From Ottowia thiooxydans DSM 14619 (GTDB taxonomy: Bacteria > Pseudomonadota > Gammaproteobacteria > Burkholderiales > Burkholderiaceae_C): 64,000 bases of DNA. A program made the position numbers and the translations under genes. The stretch is from NCBI RefSeq assembly GCF_000422885.1, contig NZ_KE383942.1, positions 65,353 through 129,352 of the forward strand, in the 5' to 3' direction. Positions 19,001 through 27,920 of this stretch are shown one piece after another. Position 1 is the stretch's first letter. Every line of letters starts with the position of its first letter. A model generated the notes under the pieces. It was not told where the DNA came from, searched no databases, and saw nothing but the letters and a program-made list of their open reading frames with translations.

Positions 19001-21214
19001 CAGGAACTTTCTGTTCGAACTACCAGGGGGGCGGATCTCCTGCACACGCGCACATTTCGCCAAACCCCTGTGGAGAGCCGTCTTTCTGCCGACAACCATG
19101 TTCAGCTCATCGCGGATGAAGACATTGGCATCGCCGGAAGCCTGGTTGACGCCCGGCTCGGTCTAGCCAGCTTGGTTGCGGGGCATGACGTTCATATCAA
19201 GGGTGTGTCAAACAGTTTCCGCCACGAAAGAGGCAGTGACGCGAGCCATGGCTGGTGGTTCGCTCGCCACGGTGTCTCCTCGAACCATCTCAGTGCGGGC
19301 AGCAGCATCAAGGAGTCTCAAATCGAAGGCCACCGGGTTTCGATGAAGACTGGTCGCGACGCAAAGGTCAGCGGCTCCAGCGTGAGCAGTACGCAGAGTC
19401 TGGAGGTTCATGCTGGTCGAGACGTTGAAATTGTTGGCATGAAAAACGTCTACAGCGAGGACGATGTATCCAAAGACAAAAAGCGCGGCTTCTTTATAAC
19501 GGGAGCGAGTCTTGCCTTGGGCTGGCGAGACCTTTCTAAAGAGAGCCAAACCACCGGCGGGAAAGCAGAGCGCTCGACCGTGGGGTCATTGGGCGGTAGC
19601 GTCAACATCGAGGCGAAAGGCAGCTATACCCAAGGCGCCAGCGATCTTCTGGCTTTCGCTGATATCGACGTGCGCGCCAGGGATATCCAACTATTGGAGG
19701 TGGTGGATGCAAGCCGACGAATCAAGGAAAGTGAGACCAGTGAACGTGGCCTGGGTCTCGGCGTGGGGATGTTCGGATTTCTAGGCATCGGGGGTACTGC
19801 CTGGCTCAATGCAAAGCTAGCCGTCAATGCCCCTAGCGGGCGTGTGGCCGCGTTGCACTCGCTTGCAGCGTTGCGGGGGCTGCGAATTGCGGGAGGTATG
19901 TTTTATTCCGGCAAGGATGAGCAAGGCCTTCCCACTCCGGCCCCGGTCAGGCAATGGAAAGGGTTCACCGGTGGGCTTCGAACGGGGGTGCTATGGAATG
20001 ACTTCTCTCACATGGACCAGAGCCTGAACGATACTGTGCAGATCGCCAAAATCAGTGGCGGTGGCTTGGTCAAGCTGCAGGCTGATCCCCACGCCGGGAA
20101 ACTGCACTCCGCAGGAGCGGCTGTTCACGGCGGACAGGTGCACTTAATTGCACACGACATTGAACTGGGCGCTGCCCAAGCCCATGACCACCAAGACTCG
20201 CGAGAGCATGCCCTTGGCTTTTCAGTTGGCGCCATCCCAGGGGCCTCTTTGGGTGTAGACGGGTGGGCTTACTACTCGGAAGATGCGGCCACTAGAGGCA
20301 AAAAACACCCCCACCTCACCCAGGTAAGCGCTGCGAAAAAACTCAGTGTTCGAAGTGTTGGCAATATTGGGTTGCGTGGTGCTCTCTTGGAGGCAGAGTC
20401 GGTAGCGGTTGCTGCAGGAAATCAGTTGCTGATTGAAAGCTCGCAGGAAAGCGCGAACGGCAGGGCCGACAAGACTGCAGCAGATGTGTTTCTGGGAACG
20501 GGTGGCGGCATGAGCTACGGAGGGATCAGCGGTGCCCGAGGTGAGGCGCAGCTTGATCATGCGATCGTGAGCAAACCGAGTGGCATTTTTGCTGGGCAAG
20601 GTGGCTTCGATATGGAAGTGGGTGGCGTGACTCGGCTCGTCGGGGGGCTGATTGACAGCCAAGCGCCTGCGTCCAGCAATCGCTTGACCACCGGGTCACT
20701 CGAAACGCAGGACATCACCACTGCCAACGATTCCTACGCGGTGACCATGGACGGCTACATCGGGTACAGCGACGCCTCCCCAAGCAACCTTGGGCGGGGT
20801 GTGAGTGCGTATCCTGGCGTTCCTCAATCCGAGGGCGGCCGACAAACGATGCGTGCCAGAAGCGCCATCGCACCAGGCGCCATTGTTTTCACGCAAGTAA
20901 GTCAGAGTGCAGGTGCAGAGCAACTTGCTGTACTGAGCAGAGATCCGTCATACGAGAGGGGCATACGTTTTCAACCTCCGCCGGCAGATCCCAGCCAAGT
21001 TTTGGCCGAGCATGCCACCCTGGGGTGGGCGATCGCTGCCGCTGTCCCCTTGCGACTCGTGGCCGAGTGGGGCGCTTTCGCCGATGGGCGCCTGACTCAG
21101 GCACAAGAGAGCGGAAACGTCCTCGCGGCGAACTGTTGGAGTGCACAAGGAGCATGCCGGGCTGTGGGGCCTTTCGGTATAGATGCATTGACCGGAATGC
21201 TGGGGTTGCGCTGA
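16028..21214 (+). CDS. Two-partner-secretion exoprotein, filamentous haemagglutinin/CdiA-like (TpsA)
   Basis: A 1728-residue secreted adhesin-like protein. A Sec signal ending near SAQ is followed by the TPS/haemagg_act domain (about 35-280) with NQYEHFNVP, VVANPNGIHCDACGF and GRTTLTTG, the signals recognised by an FhaC/ShlB-type pore. The rest is beta-helical haemagglutinin repeats with Gly/Asn/Asp turns, then an FHA-like middle region (for example KDKKRGFFITGASLALGW near 1153). The C-terminus (CWSAQGACRAVGPFGIDAL) lacks a VENN pretoxin motif or any recognisable toxin. No TpsB transporter or immunity gene is adjacent. It may be an orphan adhesin using a remote transporter, or a truncated CdiA-type protein. 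Confidence 0.88.
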   Translation: MQRRSLSLTVLVLWVLGQFPVSAQTVPSPQALQGTSPIPDLARNGVGVMHIAPPSPGGVSRNQYEHFNVPAAGLILNNSAQRTTTVLGGGVAGNPQLGGQPARIIVNEVTSASPSTLRGALEVAGPRADLVVANPNGIHCDACGFLNAGRTTLTTGLPIWNGTGSILGFHIEKGVLSVGNGGLDARDLHQLDLLARGIVIEGVVQSQKIHAIAGANQVDYGDAPAVQSLAAGGGDAPKFAVDIGKLGGMYAGQIYMLATERGMGVNSEGRLVAHEGSLRLGSDGDLRVHQAYGQQGVNLASAGGDVSVSGEVASPAQLNISAGQVLRNGGLVAAGEGLSVQALEIDNAGALVGGTSAMADRRGVDADPARAAGSLLLSGNVHNRADALVFSAGDLTVNGSLHNVGGAVHAWGNIKIIGHLTNENAGFRTVRETSTSAPNELYYSDELAPADAHRADDVRFDRQQNLVLPSTQFPFEQFGHEAYDSVLLPNAYLSAEKFPGARYADSDPVWARFGVKAPDFSDLDSHASLPGTDVCVASDNYEVAVEARRTQALAELQLKLDAFNTDLEKRRTASYFSHSVDQHQITEDRVVASQPGQMIAGSSISVAGGTNRDSLVAAGGQFFSSRGFSNHATEGRRTVTAHGRLQRSWSEAALFRDAQPRLDEPVLLTSLVSEQTFPLDAKPMKHPIGARDTFLVKPSPWGELPKIDRFASLPNSDKPNGGQAFPWTSAASVNFAGHGELSGLAVPLAPATKDTQGSLLAASDIRVLAPGESFTNSGALLAHGDAISTGSLTVEADRISHRGTLSAHETVLRATQDIAVTGGQFNRPGDSGPTGYGSRIDLQAGRNIQLQSEVQPLSQSLGIDQAEAHIASRTTVLSAERIDLRAGQDLLTEGVVVTAGDTLMASADRHIDIGPAFENRSTQASAIADQGEQSSLWSQSASTLLGSQLRAKRLAHLNAGEQLTFTGSLMASENDLQLNARHISIESAETQQELSVRTTRGADLLHTRTFRQTPVESRLSADNHVQLIADEDIGIAGSLVDARLGLASLVAGHDVHIKGVSNSFRHERGSDASHGWWFARHGVSSNHLSAGSSIKESQIEGHRVSMKTGRDAKVSGSSVSSTQSLEVHAGRDVEIVGMKNVYSEDDVSKDKKRGFFITGASLALGWRDLSKESQTTGGKAERSTVGSLGGSVNIEAKGSYTQGASDLLAFADIDVRARDIQLLEVVDASRRIKESETSERGLGLGVGMFGFLGIGGTAWLNAKLAVNAPSGRVAALHSLAALRGLRIAGGMFYSGKDEQGLPTPAPVRQWKGFTGGLRTGVLWNDFSHMDQSLNDTVQIAKISGGGLVKLQADPHAGKLHSAGAAVHGGQVHLIAHDIELGAAQAHDHQDSREHALGFSVGAIPGASLGVDGWAYYSEDAATRGKKHPHLTQVSAAKKLSVRSVGNIGLRGALLEAESVAVAAGNQLLIESSQESANGRADKTAADVFLGTGGGMSYGGISGARGEAQLDHAIVSKPSGIFAGQGGFDMEVGGVTRLVGGLIDSQAPASSNRLTTGSLETQDITTANDSYAVTMDGYIGYSDASPSNLGRGVSAYPGVPQSEGGRQTMRARSAIAPGAIVFTQVSQSAGAEQLAVLSRDPSYERGIRFQPPPADPSQVLAEHATLGWAIAAAVPLRLVAEWGAFADGRLTQAQESGNVLAANCWSAQGACRAVGPFGIDALTGMLGLR

Positions 21215-21354
21215 GTTTTTTACTCAATCTGAGCTTCAAACGCATCTTGCGTTCTGGCTAGGCCTCAATGCAGGTTAAAATATTCGATTCGCCAATTTAC
21301 ATAAAGCCGGGTGGTCATGCATGAGCAGGCCGCCCGCATCGTTTGAGACATATT

Positions 21355-21441
21355 GCGCGGGTGGCGAAATTGGTAGACGCACCAGGTTTAGGTCCTGACG
21401 CCAGCAATGGTGTGGGGGTTCGAGTCCCCCCCCGCGCACCA
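21355..21441 (+). tRNA. tRNA-Leu (anticodon UAG)
   Basis: An 87-nt gene with a GCGCGGG/CCCGCGC acceptor stem, encoded CCA, a GTGGCGAAATTGGTAGACGC D-arm, an anticodon loop TTTAGGT (UAG), an extended variable arm as in class II tRNAs, and GGTTCGAGTCC in the T-arm. It directly precedes tig by 32 bp, so the two may share a transcript. Confidence 0.96.
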
Positions 21442-21473
21442 CAACTCATATTTCTTTCGAGAGAGAAAACATA

Positions 21474-22787
21474 ATGGCAGTGAACGTGGAAACCCTTGAA
21501 AAGCTCGAGCGCAAGATGACGCTGACTTTGCCCGTCGATACAATTCGCGGCGAAGTGGATGCGCGCCTGAAGAAGCTTGCACGCACTGTGAAGATGGATG
21601 GCTTCCGTCCAGGCAAAGTGCCCATGAGCGTGGTTGCCCAGCGCTATGGTTATTCGGTCCAGTACGAAGTCATGAACGACAAAGTGGGCGAAGCCTTCTT
21701 CAACGCAGCCAATGAAGCTAAATTGCGCGTTGCCGGCCAGCCCACCATCACCGAAAAAGACTCCGCTCCAGAGGGCGAAATGGCGTTTGACGCCGTGTTT
21801 GAGGTGTTTCCTGAGGTGAAACTCGGTGATCTGGCTACTGCTGAAGTTGAGCGCGTCTCGGCAGACGTGGGAGACGAAGCCATTGATCGCACCATCGACA
21901 TCCTGCGTAAGCAGCGCCGCACCTTCGCTCAGCGCGCCAAAGATGCTGCAGCTGAAGATGGCGACCGCGCCACGGTTGATTTCACCGGCAAGATTGACGG
22001 TGAGCCCTTCGATGGCGGCAAAGCGAGCGATTTCTCGTTCCTGATCGGCGAAGGCCAGATGTTGCCCGAGTTCGAAAACGCCGTGCGCGGCATGAAAGTG
22101 GGCGAGAGCAAGACTTTTCCGCTGGCATTCCCCGAAGACTATCAAGGCAAGGAAGTCGCTGGCAAGACCGCCGATTTCATGGTTACCGTGCACAAGATCG
22201 AAGCAGGCCATTTGCCTGAGGTCAATGAGGCACTGGCCAAAGCGCTTGGCGTCAAAGAAGGCACTGTGGACGCGTTGCGCGCTGATATCCGGAAAAACCT
22301 TGAGCGTGAGGTGAAGTTCCGCATTGCCGCTCGCAACAAACAAGCCGTGATGGATGCACTCGCCGCCAAGGCTGAGTTGGATCTGCCTAAGGCCAGCGTG
22401 CAAGCTGAGCTGGGCCGCATGGTGGAAAGCACCCGTGCAGACCTGAAGGCGCGCGGCATTAAAGACGCTGAAAAAGCGCCTATTCCTGAAGAAATTTTCC
22501 GTCCTCAAGCTGAGCGTCGTGTGCGTCTGGGCCTGGTGGTGTCAGAGTTGGTGCGCGCCAACAACCTGCAAGCCACGCCTGAGCAACTCAAGGCTCACAT
22601 CGAGGAAATGGCTTCCAGCTATGAGAAACCAGAGGAAGTCGTGCGTTACTACTACGCTGACAACAGTCGTCTGGCTGACGTGGAAGCGCTGGTGATCGAA
22701 AACAACGTGACCGAACACGTCTTGGCTCACGCCAAGGTGGAAGACAAGAAGTTGAGCTTCGACGATCTAATGGGTCAGCAAGGCTGA
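21474..22787 (+). CDS. tig: Trigger factor
   Basis: Ribosome-bound chaperone and prolyl isomerase acting on nascent chains. The 437-residue protein has the ribosome-docking signature GFRPGKVPMSVVAQRYG (about 43-59). A central FKBP-type PPIase domain follows (GDRATVDFTGKIDGEPFDGG), then the long helical C-terminal arms. A GAGAGAGAA stretch precedes the ATG. It heads the usual order tig-clpP-clpX-lon. Confidence 0.97.
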   Translation: MAVNVETLEKLERKMTLTLPVDTIRGEVDARLKKLARTVKMDGFRPGKVPMSVVAQRYGYSVQYEVMNDKVGEAFFNAANEAKLRVAGQPTITEKDSAPEGEMAFDAVFEVFPEVKLGDLATAEVERVSADVGDEAIDRTIDILRKQRRTFAQRAKDAAAEDGDRATVDFTGKIDGEPFDGGKASDFSFLIGEGQMLPEFENAVRGMKVGESKTFPLAFPEDYQGKEVAGKTADFMVTVHKIEAGHLPEVNEALAKALGVKEGTVDALRADIRKNLEREVKFRIAARNKQAVMDALAAKAELDLPKASVQAELGRMVESTRADLKARGIKDAEKAPIPEEIFRPQAERRVRLGLVVSELVRANNLQATPEQLKAHIEEMASSYEKPEEVVRYYYADNSRLADVEALVIENNVTEHVLAHAKVEDKKLSFDDLMGQQG

Positions 22788-22885
22788 AACCACGGGATGG
22801 CCGCTGCGTGATTGCCATGCAATAACGCTCGGCCATCTAGTTGAATTTCGGTAGATTGTGTCCAATGGCCAAAGCTGTTGACATC

Positions 22886-22919
22886 ATGGGGCTTGAGCCT
22901 GGGGCTTCAAGCCCCATTT
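22886..22919 (+). promoter_or_regulatory. Sigma-32-like heat-shock promoter of clpP, within a perfect hairpin
   Basis: CTTGAGC (22892-22898), a 13-nt spacer, then CCCCATTT (22912-22919) match the sigma-32 pattern CTTGAAA-N11-16-CCCCATNT closely. The same bases form an 11-bp perfect stem, ATGGGGCTTGA/TCAAGCCCCAT (22886-22917). It lies 28 bp before clpP. The hairpin could also act on readthrough RNA from tig. Confidence 0.6.
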
Positions 22920-22946
22920 GCTTTGAACAGAACCAACGGAGTTTTC

Positions 22947-23555
22947 ATGAACGTACTTGAAACCAGCAATCTCGGCTTGATTCCCATGGTGGTCGAGCAA
23001 TCGGGCCGCGGGGAGCGGTCCTATGACATCTATTCCCGCCTGCTGAAAGAGCGGGTCATTTTCCTCGTTGGCGAGGTCAATGACCAAACAGCTAACCTGG
23101 TGGTGGCGCAGCTTTTGTTCCTGGAAAGCGAGAATCCTGACAAGGAAATCTCTCTCTACATCAACTCTCCCGGTGGCAGCGTGACCGCTGGTATGTCCAT
23201 TTTCGACACCATGCAGTTCATCAAGCCTGATGTCTCCACCATGTGTCTCGGCTTTGCTGCGAGCATGGGCGCGTTCCTTCTCGCCGCAGGCGCCAAGGGC
23301 AAGCGCTACTCGCTGCCCAACAGCAAGATCATGATTCACCAAGTGCTGGGTGGCGCTCGTGGACAGGCGACGGACATCGAAATTCACGCGCGAGACATCC
23401 TTCGCACCAAAGATCAGATGAACCGTATCCTCGCAGAGCGGACTGGCCAATCGCTGGAGAAAGTTCAGCGCGACACCGAGCGTGACTATTTCATGACCGC
23501 CGACGAGGCGAAAGACTACGGTCTCATCGACCAAGTCATTGCCCAGCGGCCCTAA
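22947..23555 (+). CDS. clpP: ATP-dependent Clp protease proteolytic subunit
   Basis: A serine peptidase forming the tetradecameric barrel that works with ClpX/ClpA. At 202 aa, the triad by family alignment is Ser106 (GFAASMGAF), His131 (MIHQVLGG) and Asp180 (DTERDYF). The oxyanion loop is [14 protein letters not shown] at 22947 follows a CGGAG site; an in-frame start at 22878 lies inside the promoter and is rejected. Heat-shock control is suggested by the upstream sigma-32-like site. Confidence 0.97.
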   Translation: MNVLETSNLGLIPMVVEQSGRGERSYDIYSRLLKERVIFLVGEVNDQTANLVVAQLLFLESENPDKEISLYINSPGGSVTAGMSIFDTMQFIKPDVSTMCLGFAASMGAFLLAAGAKGKRYSLPNSKIMIHQVLGGARGQATDIEIHARDILRTKDQMNRILAERTGQSLEKVQRDTERDYFMTADEAKDYGLIDQVIAQRP

Positions 23556-23703
23556 AATTACCCGGACGGTTGCTCTGCTGCGCATGGCCTGCTGCCCATA
23601 CGCCGTGCACCTTCCGAGAGGGAGGCGATCTGTTTTGGAAAGAGCTTGGTGGCGCCCTCAATTCGCCGCCAATGTGCAGGCAGGTGTTAGTTAAGTGGGT
23701 AGT

Positions 23704-23725
23704 GCCGTTGCTTTCGGGCAACGGC
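23704..23725 (+). terminator. Hairpin between clpP and clpX
   Basis: GCCGTTGC (23704-23711), loop TTTCGG, GCAACGGC (23718-23725): a perfect 8-bp stem followed by GTTTCCCTTT. It may be a partial terminator separating clpP from clpX within a 234-bp gap that otherwise shows no gene. Confidence 0.5.
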
Positions 23726-23789
23726 GTTTCCCTTTCTGGCCACAAAGCATTCGGTATCATGCGGCCATCCATCATCAAACTGTCATTCA

Positions 23790-25052
23790 ATGGCCGATAA
23801 AAAAGGCTCTTCCAGTGAGAAGACTCTGTACTGTTCGTTTTGTGGCAAGAGTCAGCACGAAGTCAAGAAGCTGATTGCCGGACCGTCGGTGTTCATCTGC
23901 GACGAGTGCATAGATCTGTGCAACGACATCATTCGCGACGAGCTTCCTGCGACCACGGAGCCTGAGTCCCGAAGCGATTTGCCGACGCCGGGCGATATCA
24001 AGCACAACCTTGATAGCTACGTCATTGGTCAGGAGCGTGCCAAGCGTACGCTGGCGGTCGCGGTCTACAACCATTACAAGCGGCTCAAGCACAAGGAAGA
24101 TGCCAAGGGCGGCGATGTCGAACTGGCCAAGAGCAACATTCTGCTGATAGGCCCCACCGGTTCCGGCAAAACCTTGTTGGCACAAACGCTGGCGCGTCAG
24201 CTGGACGTGCCTTTCGTTATGGCAGATGCCACTACGCTGACCGAGGCCGGCTATGTGGGCGAGGATGTCGAGAACATCATCAGCAAGCTGCTGCAAAGCT
24301 GTAACTATGACGCGGAACGAGCTCAGCGCGGCATCGTCTACATCGACGAAATCGACAAGATCAGCCGTAAGGCGGACAACCCCAGCATCACACGAGATGT
24401 GTCAGGCGAAGGCGTGCAGCAGGCGCTGCTCAAGCTGATCGAAGGCACTTTGGCCAGCGTGCCTCCGCAAGGCGGACGCAAGCATCCAAATCAGGATTTC
24501 CTGCAGATCGACACCACCAACATTCTTTTCATCTGCGGCGGCGCGTTCGCTGGGTTGGAAAAAGTGATTGAAGCGCGTACCGAGGCTTCAGGCATTGGAT
24601 TCGGTGCCACGGTCAAGAGCAAGCGCCAGCGCTCCATTTCCGAAGTTTTCACCGAGATTGAGCCAGAAGACCTGATCAAGTTCGGCCTCATTCCTGAGCT
24701 GGTTGGCCGCATGCCTGTGGTCGCTACTCTGGCTGAGCTGTCCGAGGATGCACTGGTTCAGATTCTTACCGAACCTAAGAATGCGCTGGTCAAGCAATTT
24801 GGGCGCCTTTTTGCTATGGAGGGTGTCGAGCTTGAGATTCGTCCCTCTGCACTGAATGCTATCGCCCGTAAGGCGCTGGCGCGGAAAACAGGTGCCCGCG
24901 GCCTTCGTTCCATCCTGGAGCAAGCGCTGATCGACACCATGTTCGATTTGCCCAATGCCAGCAATGTGGCGAAAGTGGTGGTCGATGAGAACACCATAGA
25001 AGAAAGCCAGCCCCCCTTGCTGGTCTACCGCGAAGCCGCAAAAAAGGCCTGA
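23790..25052 (+). CDS. clpX: ATP-dependent Clp protease ATP-binding subunit ClpX
   Basis: An AAA+ unfoldase feeding substrates into ClpP. The 420-residue protein has an N-terminal zinc-binding domain (Cys15, Cys18, Cys37, Cys40), Walker A GPTGSGKT (121-128) and Walker [11 protein letters not shown]. The pore loop GYVGEDVE, the IGF-type ClpP-docking loop ASGIGFGA, and sensor 2 [10 protein letters not shown] are also present. The ATG at 23790 starts the family N-terminus MADKKGSS. Confidence 0.97.
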   Translation: MADKKGSSSEKTLYCSFCGKSQHEVKKLIAGPSVFICDECIDLCNDIIRDELPATTEPESRSDLPTPGDIKHNLDSYVIGQERAKRTLAVAVYNHYKRLKHKEDAKGGDVELAKSNILLIGPTGSGKTLLAQTLARQLDVPFVMADATTLTEAGYVGEDVENIISKLLQSCNYDAERAQRGIVYIDEIDKISRKADNPSITRDVSGEGVQQALLKLIEGTLASVPPQGGRKHPNQDFLQIDTTNILFICGGAFAGLEKVIEARTEASGIGFGATVKSKRQRSISEVFTEIEPEDLIKFGLIPELVGRMPVVATLAELSEDALVQILTEPKNALVKQFGRLFAMEGVELEIRPSALNAIARKALARKTGARGLRSILEQALIDTMFDLPNASNVAKVVVDENTIEESQPPLLVYREAAKKA

Positions 25053-25226
25053 GCGGTTCCTGTCCTCGCCCGAACTCACCCTATGATGAGCGGGCAAGGG
25101 TGGGGAGGCCGGGCTGCTTTGCCGTCAATCAGTTGTCGGCTCCCTGTCCTGGCCTCACTTTCGTGAAGGAGGGCATCAAAATTGCAAGGCTTTACGCGCC
25201 ATTTCCGGCGTCAACCCGCTCAAGGG

Positions 25227-25253
25227 TTGAAAATGTGACTTGCGCTGCCATAT
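25227..25253 (+). promoter_or_regulatory. Sigma-32-like heat-shock promoter of lon
   Basis: TTGAAA (25227-25232), a 13-nt spacer and TGCCATAT (25246-25253) resemble the sigma-32 consensus, with six of eight -10 positions matching. It ends 26 bp before the lon ATG. The spacer is the same as at clpP. The rest of the 227-bp clpX-lon gap shows no gene. Confidence 0.6.
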
Positions 25254-25279
25254 CTGGCTGACAACCTTGAGGATTTTCC

Positions 25280-27706
25280 ATGTCTGGAACTACGCCACTG
25301 CCTGCCACGCCGATTGACCTACCCCTGCTGCCATTGCGCGACGTGGTGGTTTTTCCGCATATGGTGATCCCACTCTTCGTGGGACGCCCCAAGAGCATCA
25401 AGGCGCTCGAGACTGCCATGGCCGCCGATAGGCGGATCATGCTCGTGGCGCAAAAGACCGCCGCCAAGGATGAGCCTGCGGTCTCCGACATGTTTGAGGT
25501 CGGCTGCGTATCCACCATATTGCAGATGCTGAAATTGCCTGATGGCACCGTGAAGGTGCTGGTCGAAGGCCAACAGCGCGCTACCGTCACGCATATCGAA
25601 GACGGCGAATCGCACTTCATTGCCACGGTCACTCCGCTGGAGCCAGCCAGTGAGCAGGACAGCAGTGAGGTGGAGGCTTTGCGACGCGCCGTCATGCAGC
25701 AGTTCGACCAATACGTCAAACTGAATAAAAAAATCCCGCCAGAGATCCTGACGTCCATCGCCAGCATTGATGAGCCAGGTCGTCTTGCAGACACCATTGC
25801 TGCCCATCTGCCGCTCAAGCTGGAGAGCAAGCAATTCGTGCTCGACCTGGCCGATGTCAAGGCACGCCTGGAAAACCTTTTTGAGCAACTCGAGCGCGAA
25901 GTCGACATTCTCAATGTCGATAAGAAAATCCGTGGCCGCGTGAAGCGCCAGATGGAAAAGAACCAGCGCGATTTCTACCTCAACGAACAAGTCAAGGCGA
26001 TCCAGAAGGAGCTTGGCGAGGGCGAAGAGGGCGCGGACATCGAGGAGATCGAGAAAAAGATCAAGGCCGCCCGCATGCCCAAAGAGGCACGCAAGAAGGC
26101 AGACAGTGAATTCAAGAAGTTGAAGTTGATGTCGCCCATGTCGGCTGAGGCCACAGTGGTGCGGAACTACATTGATGTCCTGGTCGGCCTGCCTTGGGCC
26201 AAGAAAACCAAGATCAAGCACGATCTGGCCTATGCGGAACAAGTGCTGAACGAAGACCATTACGGCCTGGAAAAGGTCAAGGACCGCATCCTTGAGTATC
26301 TTGCTGTTCAACAACGCGTAGACAAGGTGAAGGCGCCAATCCTGTGCCTGGTGGGCCCACCTGGCGTCGGCAAGACCTCGCTCGGCCAATCCGTCGCGAA
26401 AGCCACGGGTAGAAAGTACGTGCGCATGGCACTGGGCGGCATGCGTGACGAGGCCGAAATTCGCGGCCATCGTCGCACCTACATCGGCGCCATGCCGGGT
26501 AAGGTGCTGCAGAGCCTGAACAAGGTAGGCACGCGCAATCCTTTGTTCCTGCTGGATGAGATTGACAAACTAGGTATGGATTTCCGCGGGGATCCTTCAA
26601 GCGCATTGCTTGAAGTGCTCGACCCCGAGCAAAACCACACCTTTGGCGATCATTACGTTGAAGTGGATTTCGACTTGAGCGACGTGATGTTTGTCGCTAC
26701 TTCGAACTCCATGAACATTCCGCCGGCCTTGCTCGACCGCATGGAGGTTATTCGCCTGTCGGGTTACACCGAAGATGAAAAGACCAACATTGCGATCAAG
26801 TACTTGTTGCCCAAGCAGTTGAAGAACAACGGCTTGAAAGAAGGTGAGCTCAAGGTTGACGACGCAGCGGTGCGCGACATCGTGCGCTATTACACGCGTG
26901 AAGCGGGTGTTCGTTCGCTCGAGCGTGAACTCTCGAAGATCTGCCGCAAGGTCGTGAAGGGTTTGCAGCTGGGGCAATTGAAGCCCGAAGTGAACGTCAC
27001 CGCGGAAAATCTGAATGATTACCTCGGCGTACGGAAATTCAACTATGGCCGTGCCGAACAGCAAAACCAGGTGGGCCAGGTTGTCGGACTCGCGTGGACT
27101 GAAGTTGGTGGCGATCTGCTGACCATCGAGGCGGCCATGATGCCCGGTAAGGGCGTCGTGCAGCGCACTGGTCAGTTGGGCGATGTGATGAAAGAGTCGG
27201 TGGAAGCCGCTCGCACCGTCGTGCGCTCGCGTGCCCGTGTCATGGGTATCAAGGATGAAGTGTTCGAGAAGCGAGACATCCACATTCACGTGCCAGATGG
27301 AGCGACTCCAAAAGACGGCCCGAGTGCTGGTGCGGCCATGGCTACCGCCATCGTTTCGGCTCTTACAGGAATTCCTGTGCGCGGCGATGTGGCGATGACA
27401 GGTGAAATCACCTTGCGTGGTGAAGTGACCGCGATTGGTGGTCTGAAGGAAAAGCTGTTGGCGGCACTGCGCGGTGGCATCAAGAAGGTGATCATCCCTG
27501 AAGAGAATGTGAAGGACCTTCAGGAGATTCCAGCCAATGTGAAGGAAGGTCTTGAGATCATTCCTGTCAAGTGGATCGACAAGGTGCTTGAAGTCGCTCT
27601 GGAGCGCCAACCAGTTCCTCTGACGGATGAGGAAGTTGCCGCTGCGGCAGAGCCAGCGCCCGTGGTGGAGAAAAAAGCCACCAGGGGCTCGGCCGTTAAA
27701 CATTGA
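25280..27706 (+). CDS. lon: ATP-dependent protease Lon
   Basis: A LonA-type protease, 808 aa, that degrades misfolded and regulatory proteins. An N-terminal LAN domain begins LPLLPLRDVVVFPHM and is followed by a long coiled-coil region. The AAA+ module has Walker A GPPGVGKT (359-366) and Walker B PLFLLDEIDK. The C-terminal peptidase domain has the Ser-Lys dyad: Ser682 in KDGPSAGAA and the Lys of GGLKEK. The C-terminal tail is Ala/Glu rich. A GAGG-type site precedes the ATG. Confidence 0.97.
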   Translation: MSGTTPLPATPIDLPLLPLRDVVVFPHMVIPLFVGRPKSIKALETAMAADRRIMLVAQKTAAKDEPAVSDMFEVGCVSTILQMLKLPDGTVKVLVEGQQRATVTHIEDGESHFIATVTPLEPASEQDSSEVEALRRAVMQQFDQYVKLNKKIPPEILTSIASIDEPGRLADTIAAHLPLKLESKQFVLDLADVKARLENLFEQLEREVDILNVDKKIRGRVKRQMEKNQRDFYLNEQVKAIQKELGEGEEGADIEEIEKKIKAARMPKEARKKADSEFKKLKLMSPMSAEATVVRNYIDVLVGLPWAKKTKIKHDLAYAEQVLNEDHYGLEKVKDRILEYLAVQQRVDKVKAPILCLVGPPGVGKTSLGQSVAKATGRKYVRMALGGMRDEAEIRGHRRTYIGAMPGKVLQSLNKVGTRNPLFLLDEIDKLGMDFRGDPSSALLEVLDPEQNHTFGDHYVEVDFDLSDVMFVATSNSMNIPPALLDRMEVIRLSGYTEDEKTNIAIKYLLPKQLKNNGLKEGELKVDDAAVRDIVRYYTREAGVRSLERELSKICRKVVKGLQLGQLKPEVNVTAENLNDYLGVRKFNYGRAEQQNQVGQVVGLAWTEVGGDLLTIEAAMMPGKGVVQRTGQLGDVMKESVEAARTVVRSRARVMGIKDEVFEKRDIHIHVPDGATPKDGPSAGAAMATAIVSALTGIPVRGDVAMTGEITLRGEVTAIGGLKEKLLAALRGGIKKVIIPEENVKDLQEIPANVKEGLEIIPVKWIDKVLEVALERQPVPLTDEEVAAAAEPAPVVEKKATRGSAVKH

Positions 27707-27726
27707 GTGAGTTAATGACGAAGCAG

Positions 27727-27755
27727 CCGTAGAAATTTTTGAAAAATTTCTACGG
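27727..27755. terminator. Perfect 29-bp palindrome after lon
   Basis: CCGTAGAAATTTTT (27727-27740), one G, then AAAAATTTCTACGG (27742-27755), 21 bp after the lon stop. The AT-rich centre would give a CCGTAGAAA/TTTCTACGG hairpin with an A/T loop. No T-run follows, so it may be an unconventional terminator or a protein-binding palindrome. Confidence 0.6.
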
Positions 27756-27784
27756 CACTTGCCAGAAGCCGGGGAAAAAAAGGC

Positions 27785-27790
27785 TATACT
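27785..27790 (+). promoter_or_regulatory. Candidate -10 box of tRNA-Gly copy 1
   Basis: TATACT in the context AAAAAAAGGCTATACT, 15 bp before the tRNA. The same GGCTATA context (GGCTATAAT) precedes the second tRNA-Gly, suggesting the shared promoter element of both. Confidence 0.5.
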
Positions 27791-27804
27791 GCAAGGCTTG
27801 CAAT

Positions 27805-27880
<76 letters not shown>

Positions 27881-27920
27881 GTATTTTTCCATGTGTGTCC
27901 ACAGAGACCCGTGGAGTGCA

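Noticed and set aside
16028-21214. Contact-dependent inhibition toxin (CdiA)
   Set aside because: No VENN motif, toxin domain or immunity gene at the C-terminus; only the TPS/haemagglutinin part is supported.
21315-22508. Reverse frame of 397 codons opposite tRNA-Leu and tig
   Set aside because: It runs through a tRNA and a certain housekeeping gene; composition artefact.
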